A stretch of 28,082 bases of DNA from Zelonia costaricensis (Eukaryota > Euglenozoa > Kinetoplastea > Trypanosomatida > Trypanosomatidae). Positions 22,568 to 28,082 of this stretch are shown one piece after another. How positions within the stretch are numbered: position 1 is the stretch's first letter; each line of letters starts with the position of its first letter. The stretch is from contig JASAOO010003194.1 of the NCBI GenBank assembly GCA_030849075.1, forward strand, positions 1 through 28,082. The letters run 5' to 3'. The position numbers and the translations under genes were made by a program. The notes under the pieces are model-generated. The model did not search any database and was not told the DNA's origin. It saw only the letters and a list, made by a program, of their open reading frames with translations.

Positions 22568-24940
22568 TCAGCGCTTCGCGAATCGGATCGAGGCCTGCTG
22601 CCGGCGCCGCGTCACCTTCTCGAACTCTTCCATGCTGGTGCAGAGCGACTCCCACAGCCGCCAGTACACCTCGCCGTGCTTGCTGGCGGGGTCTTGGCTG
22701 TCCCCGCACGCATCCAGGATAAGATGCGCCTGGGCCGTGTTGCCGGAGCGCTTCTCGATGGCGGCCCACTGCAGGGCGACACGCTGGAGCAGTGTCGGGT
22801 GCTGCAGCCGCTGCACCAGCGCACCACAGTAAGACCGCACCGCATCGTAGCCGCGGCGCTGCTCCGTAAAGGTGATGGAGTGCTCCAGGATGGCCTGCAA
22901 CAGGCGCAGCTCCTCGTCCCGGGTACGCAGGGCGGCGACGGCCACGAGCGCGATCTCTTGCAGCATGCGCACCGCAGTGCCGTACAGGCCGATGCCCGCC
23001 TCCATATACGCACAACTCACGTGCAGATCGACGACAGCCGCGGGAGCGGCGCGGATGGCGAGCGGCGTGGCCTGCTGCACGAGGCTGACGAGCTCGCGGA
23101 ACTGGTGCAGCGGGAGGCAGCGGCCGTAACGTAGGTGCAGGAAGGCGAGGTACTGCCCCAGCACGAACACCTGCGCCGTCGGCTGCCGCCGCGTCGCCGC
23201 TACCGCGCGCTCGAGCATCGTCACCGCGATGTCGGGCAGCCCACAGTGGAAGGCCTGCCGCGCCACGTAGCACGCCGCCTCCGCCGAAAAGGCCGGCGAG
23301 CTCGCCAGCGCCTCGACCAGCCGCCGCCACGCCGCCGGGTTCGCCCGGTCGTAGGCGGCGTTCAGGTCACACCACAGCGTCCACGCGTGGGGGTGGTGCA
23401 CGACGTGGGGCAGGGCCGCCGTGGAGAGCAGCAGGCCGCTCCGCCCGCGCTTCGCCCCCGCCGTGCGTGCGCCGCCGCCGCTGCTGGTCAGCCGCTCCGC
23501 CAGCGCGTCGCGCACCTTCAGTGGCGAGGCAGCTGCCATGAGTTGCGCCTCCACCAGGAGACCGAGCAGCTGCACGTTGAGGGCGGCGCTGGTGAAGGGG
23601 GTCAGCCACGCCCCCTCCTGCAGCACCGCCGCGGCGCTGTCGAGCCGGCCGTAGCGGACGAGCGCCTGCGCGTAGGCGGAGAAGAGCTGCGCTGCCGCAC
23701 CATCGACGCGGGACATGCCGGTGGTGCACTGCAAAATTGCCTGCCGATACACGCCGACCACGTCGTCGAGGCTGGCGCGGCCGGCGTAGACGTCCTCGCG
23801 CACGAGCTCTGCCCGTTTGAGCCACAGGGCGGCGTTGTGCGGGCTGTTGCGAAGCTGCGCCTGGTTGAGCAGGAGCGGGAACCCACGTGCGAGGCGTTCG
23901 AGGTGGGCGAGGGGGTCAGCGGCGCCGAAGAGGTGCTGCACCACGCCGCGGTACGCCACGTCGTCCAGCTGGCGGAGGTCGGGGTCGACGGCGAAGGACT
24001 CGACCAGCTGGTCCTCCACCTCGACGGCGAGGTGGTACAGGGAGGTGAGGGTGTGGGCCTCCGGGGCCTCGTCCAGCAGCTGTCGCAGCTCCTGCCGCCC
24101 CTCACACATGTGCCCCTGTCCGTAGAGGAACACCGCAAACGCCATGGCCAGCTCCGCCGGCGAGGCGCACCGCGACTTGCCCAGCGCGACGAGCGCTCGG
24201 AGGGGGGCGACGTCGCCAGTGAAGCGCCAGCCCTTCGCCTGCAGGGCGGTCTGCACCGACGTCCAGAAGCTGACGTCCCCCAGGAGGAGGTCGCGCTCTT
24301 CCATGGACTTCTTGTCCGCCGCCGTGGGCAGCCCGAGGTGCACGCACTCCTGCAAGAAGGTGTTGTAGTCGCCCTTCTGCACGAGCACGTGGAAGTACTC
24401 CCGCTTCGCCCGCAGCGAGCGCTGGAAGGAGAGGTAGAGCCGCCACACGGCACGCACGGTCGCGCTCGGCACGACGGCGGACACGCACCAGCGCCTCGCC
24501 ACCTTCCAGACGAGGTGGTGCTGCGTCGCGGGTAGGGCGGCGAGGGCACGTGCGAGGAGGTGCCGCATTATCGTCACACGCGGCACGCGTGCCTGCATCA
24601 CAAACTCCAAGTAGCTCACCCACAGCAGCGGCATCGTCGGCAACGCCGTGACGGCCCGCTCGTAGACGTCGCGCACGGACTGGAACCACTCGCTCGGGCC
24701 ACACAATCCCTGCGTGTCGCTCTGCCGGTGCCGCAGGTATGCCGTCCAGAGCTTGTAGGACGCAGGGTAGGCGCGCAGGGCCCGCTCGTACACCAGCGAC
24801 ACGGCGTTGGCGCGCTCTGCAGGGTCGGCCGCCGATACTGCGGCGGAGGTGCGGGCAAGCTCTGCCCATGTCTTGGCCGACGCGTTGGCATCCTTCACAA
24901 CCTCCCACTGCAGCGCCGCCACACGCGGGTCGCTTTCCAT
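22568..24940 (-). CDS. SYF1: Pre-mRNA-splicing factor SYF1 (XAB2)
   Basis: The protein has 790 residues, against about 855 in human XAB2. It is built almost wholly of HAT (half-a-TPR) repeats. Clear units include Y-E-R-A-L-R-A-Y-P with a following L-W-x-A-Y-L (about 51-69) and Y-E-R-A-V-T-A-L-P with L-W-V-S-Y-L-E-F (about 92-112). The C-terminus carries Y-W-R-L-W-E and M-E-E-F-E-K followed by R-R-R-Q, matching the last repeat of SYF1/XAB2. SYF1 is a scaffold of the Prp19/NTC complex at the catalytic core of the spliceosome in the nucleus. In trypanosomatids it would serve mainly SL trans-splicing. The start is the first ATG after the acceptor CTCTCTTCAG at 24976-24977. I see no missing core region. 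Confidence 0.92.
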   Translation of the reverse strand: MESDPRVAALQWEVVKDANASAKTWAELARTSAAVSAADPAERANAVSLVYERALRAYPASYKLWTAYLRHRQSDTQGLCGPSEWFQSVRDVYERAVTALPTMPLLWVSYLEFVMQARVPRVTIMRHLLARALAALPATQHHLVWKVARRWCVSAVVPSATVRAVWRLYLSFQRSLRAKREYFHVLVQKGDYNTFLQECVHLGLPTAADKKSMEERDLLLGDVSFWTSVQTALQAKGWRFTGDVAPLRALVALGKSRCASPAELAMAFAVFLYGQGHMCEGRQELRQLLDEAPEAHTLTSLYHLAVEVEDQLVESFAVDPDLRQLDDVAYRGVVQHLFGAADPLAHLERLARGFPLLLNQAQLRNSPHNAALWLKRAELVREDVYAGRASLDDVVGVYRQAILQCTTGMSRVDGAAAQLFSAYAQALVRYGRLDSAAAVLQEGAWLTPFTSAALNVQLLGLLVEAQLMAAASPLKVRDALAERLTSSGGGARTAGAKRGRSGLLLSTAALPHVVHHPHAWTLWCDLNAAYDRANPAAWRRLVEALASSPAFSAEAACYVARQAFHCGLPDIAVTMLERAVAATRRQPTAQVFVLGQYLAFLHLRYGRCLPLHQFRELVSLVQQATPLAIRAAPAAVVDLHVSCAYMEAGIGLYGTAVRMLQEIALVAVAALRTRDEELRLLQAILEHSITFTEQRRGYDAVRSYCGALVQRLQHPTLLQRVALQWAAIEKRSGNTAQAHLILDACGDSQDPASKHGEVYWRLWESLCTSMEEFEKVTRRRQQASIRFAKR

Positions 24941-24975
24941 TGGCGTGCGCGTGATGCCGAAGAAGAGCGCGACAA

Positions 24976-25004
24976 CTGAAGAGAGTGAGAGGGGAGGCAG
25001 GCAG
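24976..25004 (-). promoter_or_regulatory. Predicted spliced-leader acceptor for SYF1
   Basis: CTGCCTCCCCTCTCACTCTCTTCAG on the minus strand, with the AG at 24976-24977, gives a 35-nt leader with no earlier ATG. Confidence 0.65.
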
Positions 25005-25598
25005 ACGTGTGTACGCGCGCGTGTGTGTGTGGGTGTGTGCCTCTCCAGTGGAGACTCAACGGCCGATGGAAGTCACTCTACGATCCTTGTGCGACTGCGT
25101 CGATCGACGGTGTGTGGAGTCGAGAACGTGAGAACCGGTTGTGCACTGTGGCGGTGTGCGTCGGGGCAGGCTGCGGGCGAGTGAGCGGCTGCGACGTGAG
25201 AGGGGGGCGCCAGACCAGGCCGAAGTTCACTGCGCGTTGAGTGTGGGCAGCGCACGAGGCAGTACTAGGCCGAGGGAGAGGGGGGAAGAGTGGAGGTGCA
25301 AGTAAGTGCAGGTGGTGGAGAGAGTTGGGGGCGGGGACCGGGTGCCCGCTGGGCTCCCACGCAGCGAAGCTGAAACTGGTGCGAGCATCGCCGAGGTGAG
25401 GCGAGGCGACACGGCGTGGGGTGCGCGCTGTGGGCAAGGACCTCGGCCAGATCGGACTGAAACCCGCCTCCCCCTCCCTCTCATCGCCGACCCGCACACG
25501 GACGCAGCATCGGTATTGCGCACTTGAGGCGCGGTCGCTCGCGTATGGCGGGCATCGGTGAGGTCACCCATGGTGCAAGAAGCGATGCAGCTGTACGA

Positions 25599-25621
25599 CG
25601 CTGAAGCGCTGAGCTTCAGCG
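25599..25621. repeat. Perfect inverted repeat (9-bp stem, 5-nt loop)
   Basis: The arms CGCTGAAGC and GCTTCAGCG are fully complementary around a 5-nt loop. The element begins about 90 nt downstream of the stop codon at 25711, so it sits early in that gene's 3' UTR. Confidence 0.75.
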
Positions 25622-25710
25622 CCTGTGTGTGTGTCTGTGTGTGTATCTGCGTGTGGCTGTACTCCCCAGAAAGGGCGCATGCACAAGAGCAGTGCGCACA
25701 GGCAGTCCCG

Positions 25711-28082
25711 TCAGAACGCGGGTTGCGCGAGGGTGAGGCGCAGGCAGTCGAGCAGGGCGCCCTCAGAGCAACATCGCAGCCGGTGCGCGTAGTGCGCCGC
25801 ATCCGTTGGGCTGCACCCCACCAGCTGCACCAGGCAGGACGTCGAGGGGGCCAGGGCGACCGCCAACCGGTGCTCCGCTGCGCTGCAGCCACCCACCACC
25901 GCCACCCCCACCCGCGCCAGCAGCGCCGCCGTCTGTGCGTCGTCTTGCAAGGCAGTGCCGAGGTGCGCCTCACGCTGGAGGTGCTCGTCCGCCTTCGTCA
26001 CGACGCGGAAGAGGTGCTGGTCGGGGTGAACGAGGCTCTCCTGCAGGCGGATGCTCACGGACGTGTACACGGCACGGGTCAAGTCACCCGCCTCGGCCGC
26101 CAGAAAGGTGCAGCAGCGCGAGCCGGCCTGCGCAGCAAGGCAGAGGGCCGGTAGGCGTTCGGCGGAGAGCCGGCACTGCACAAGGCGGCTGCATCCACGG
26201 CCCACCACGTCATCGCCCGTCTCCGGCCGCTGAACCAGCGCTGCTAGACTCGCGGCGAGCGTGGAGACGCCGCAGCCGGCGCACCCCACCGTGATGCAGA
26301 ACACCGTGCGCACCATCTCGCGTCGCAGCTCGAAGCAGTGGCACAGTGCCAGCAGCAGCATCGACTCGCGCACGTACGGTAACTGCGCGGTCGATGGCGG
26401 GGCAGCGGCGTCGGGCATGAAGAGCGGCGCGACGGCCGTGTAGAAGGCGCTGGTGGACACCTCGCTGCACAGCAGCCGATCCATGTGCACGGGCGACGGC
26501 TGGGCGGTGGCAAGGTGGTGCTTCGTGTGGATATAGACAGCCGCTTCGAGGTACGCCAGGGGGACGTCGGCACCGTCCACCTGCGCTGCCGCGTCGAAGA
26601 TGCGCAGCATGCGCAGCAGCGTTGAGCGGTACGCTCCCTCACCGAGTAGCGGCAGCCCGTGCAGAAGACGCTGCTGCCACGAGGCACACCGCGCCGCCCA
26701 CACGTCCGTCTTGCCGAGCCCCGCGCCGCGCCACTCCGTCAGTGCGTTGCGCAGGAAGGCGGCCTCCATGCCGGGCACGCAGAGAACACGTGCTGAACCC
26801 GCTGGCGCTTCGGCTGAGCCGGCGGAGAAGCGCGAGGCAACGCTGCTCACGAAGCCCAGCACACCGCCAAGGGGCTTCACGGACGCCGCCTGCGCCGGCG
26901 CAGCGCTCACCTCAGCCGCGGAGGCAAGCGTGCAGAGCGCGTCGAGGAGCGGGTTCGGTGTCGTCTCGTCGCTGCCAAGGCCCCACGTCTGTAGCGCATA
27001 GAGCGGCTGGACGCGCAGAGCCGCCTCCACAAGCCCTGGCGCGGCAGCCACTGCCCACGGCACGACGTCCGCGGCGGGGGTGGCCGTGGCCGTGGCGGTG
27101 TGCAGCAGTGCAAGAACGTCCAGCGGCAGTGTCACGGCGACGGGCTGAGCCGCGAGGGCCGTCCCATGCGACGTCTGTACGAGCAGCCACACGCTGAGGT
27201 CGGCGCACGGGACCGCGTCTGCCGCGCACTCTCGCACCCAGTCGAGGACGCACGCCGCCCCCTCCAGCCGCCGCGGCGCGAACGACGTCAGGCGAGGGAA
27301 GAGTGCAGCGCAGCGCGGGTGCGTCGACGCTGCAGTGAGGCGCGGGGCATAGTGCAGATTGCGCCCCTCCACCGCGACGTGAAGCAGAGGCCCCTCGGTG
27401 CGGCAGCTGACAGCCAGCACGGACGGCGCAAGCCATGACGGTGAGGACGCGAACACGGCGCGCGAGAGCGCCTGCAGCTGCCCCGCGACGTCGAAGCTAT
27501 CCGTCTCTTCGGCCAGCGTAATTAGATCGTGCGGCGCGGACTCGCAGAAGCGCACCTTCGCGTCTGCGTCAACGTGGCAACGCACGCCCAGCAGCGTGTT
27601 GCGGAAGAAGCCGCCGCGGTAGCCTAGCGGTGGCGTGTCGGGCGCACTGCCTGCGGCGCGCGGGGCGAGAGCGACGGGGCCGCACGACTGCGGCGCCTGA
27701 GAGACGTGCAGCAGCTGCCCGCTGAGAGCGAGGGTGTGGGCGAGCAGACGCGATCCCTCCTTCAGCAGCAGCCGCGGCGTGCCGTACGTGACGCAGAAGA
27801 CCGAGCTGCACAGCGCAGGGCACGCCGTCGTAAGGAAAGAGAGAAGCGTCAGACACGCATGCAGGGCCAGACGGCCGGCGCTGCCCACGCCACAGAAGAC
27901 AAGCACCGCCCCTTCGCGCCGCACGAGCGCCAGCAGCTCCGCCGCGCGGGTGCGCCGCCCGGTGTGCTGCCGCGTCGTCGCCACGAGGTAGTGCACCACG
28001 CGCGCCTCCAGCCCCGGCACGGCGACTGCCGCGCTGGTGCCGGTGTATTCGACGGCGAAGGCACGCACCGCCACGTCGCCCT
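25711..28082 (-). CDS. Class-3-lipase-like protein with C-terminal P-loop/GTPase-like domain (5' end outside window)
   Basis: The frame is open to the window edge; the first visible Met-like codon near 28074 is GTG, so the true start lies outside. At least 789 residues are visible. The N-terminal part resembles class 3 lipases: Y-T-G-T-S near 28047-28033 fits the F-R-G-T strand, G-V-G-S-A-G-R-L-A (27891-27865) lies where G-H-S-L-G-G-A-x-A is expected, and F-C-V-T-Y-G-T-P-R (27792-27772) fits the V-T-F-G-x-P-R strand. The C-terminal 200 residues hold G-C-A-G-C-G-V-S-T (26286-26260) at a P-loop position and T-K-A-D (25998-25987), like the NKxD motif of GTPases. The lipase nucleophile position reads Gly by direct alignment, and the P-loop Lys is Val, so both activities may be lost. 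Role unknown; a membrane or lipid-linked scaffold is possible. Confidence 0.85.
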   Translation of the reverse strand, partial: GDVAVRAFAVEYTGTSAAVAVPGLEARVVHYLVATTRQHTGRRTRAAELLALVRREGAVLVFCGVGSAGRLALHACLTLLSFLTTACPALCSSVFCVTYGTPRLLLKEGSRLLAHTLALSGQLLHVSQAPQSCGPVALAPRAAGSAPDTPPLGYRGGFFRNTLLGVRCHVDADAKVRFCESAPHDLITLAEETDSFDVAGQLQALSRAVFASSPSWLAPSVLAVSCRTEGPLLHVAVEGRNLHYAPRLTAASTHPRCAALFPRLTSFAPRRLEGAACVLDWVRECAADAVPCADLSVWLLVQTSHGTALAAQPVAVTLPLDVLALLHTATATATPAADVVPWAVAAAPGLVEAALRVQPLYALQTWGLGSDETTPNPLLDALCTLASAAEVSAAPAQAASVKPLGGVLGFVSSVASRFSAGSAEAPAGSARVLCVPGMEAAFLRNALTEWRGAGLGKTDVWAARCASWQQRLLHGLPLLGEGAYRSTLLRMLRIFDAAAQVDGADVPLAYLEAAVYIHTKHHLATAQPSPVHMDRLLCSEVSTSAFYTAVAPLFMPDAAAPPSTAQLPYVRESMLLLALCHCFELRREMVRTVFCITVGCAGCGVSTLAASLAALVQRPETGDDVVGRGCSRLVQCRLSAERLPALCLAAQAGSRCCTFLAAEAGDLTRAVYTSVSIRLQESLVHPDQHLFRVVTKADEHLQREAHLGTALQDDAQTAALLARVGVAVVGGCSAAEHRLAVALAPSTSCLVQLVGCSPTDAAHYAHRLRCCSEGALLDCLRLTLAQPAF

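Larger units (their letters stand above)
24941..25710 (-). other. Inter-CDS region between the lipase-like gene and SYF1
   Basis: It contains the 3' UTR of the lipase-like gene and the SYF1 leader. There are GT-rich tracts at about 25016-25040 and 25623-25660 and a perfect hairpin at 25599-25621. No gene is seen. Confidence 0.6.

Noticed and set aside
23135..24535. 466-codon plus-strand frame antisense to SYF1
   Set aside because: A mirror of GC-rich third codon positions on the SYF1 strand. The translation is rich in Arg, His and Glu with no recognisable fold.
1..28082. tRNA, rRNA, snoRNA cluster, CRISPR or insertion sequence
   Set aside because: I found no cloverleaf, rRNA-like core, regularly spaced direct repeats, or transposase frame by reading. 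A covariance-model scan would be needed to exclude small RNAs fully.

Overview
The window looks like nuclear DNA of a trypanosomatid flagellate, most likely of the Leishmania/Crithidia/Leptomonas group. It is very GC-rich and all nine protein genes lie on the minus strand, head to tail. The genes have no cis-introns. Inter-gene regions of about 0.5-3.3 kb are full of dinucleotide and homopolymer tracts. In most cases a polypyrimidine tract followed by AG sits 30-130 nt before the first ATG, the layout of spliced-leader trans-splicing sites in a polycistronic unit. Transcription therefore runs from right (28082) to left (1), and both ends of the window cut through a gene.

In transcription order the genes are: (1) a 5'-truncated class-3-lipase-like protein with a C-terminal P-loop/GTPase-like domain, both lacking key residues; (2) SYF1/XAB2, a HAT-repeat splicing factor; (3) a protein with a ubiquitin-like N-terminus; (4) an unrecognised 383-residue protein; (5) a BEACH protein with the architecture and length of FAN/NSMAF; (6) a nucleoside 2-deoxyribosyltransferase; (7) a giant DEAH RNA helicase with a CCCH-like zinc cluster and a complete RING-IBR-RING E3 ligase module; (8) a leucine-rich-repeat protein with a strict 45-residue super-repeat; (9) a secreted C-type-lectin-like protein, truncated at the left edge, after a 3.3 kb stretch without a convincing gene.

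The genes do not form a pathway, as is usual for trypanosomatid transcription units; shared transcription does not imply shared function. The most notable items are the helicase-RBR fusion, the doubly degenerate lipase/GTPase fusion, the lectin-like secreted protein, the regular LRR array, and two compact hairpins about 90-100 nt downstream of stop codons. Several open frames run far upstream of the likely start into UTR repeats. I trimmed these to the first ATG after the predicted splice acceptor.
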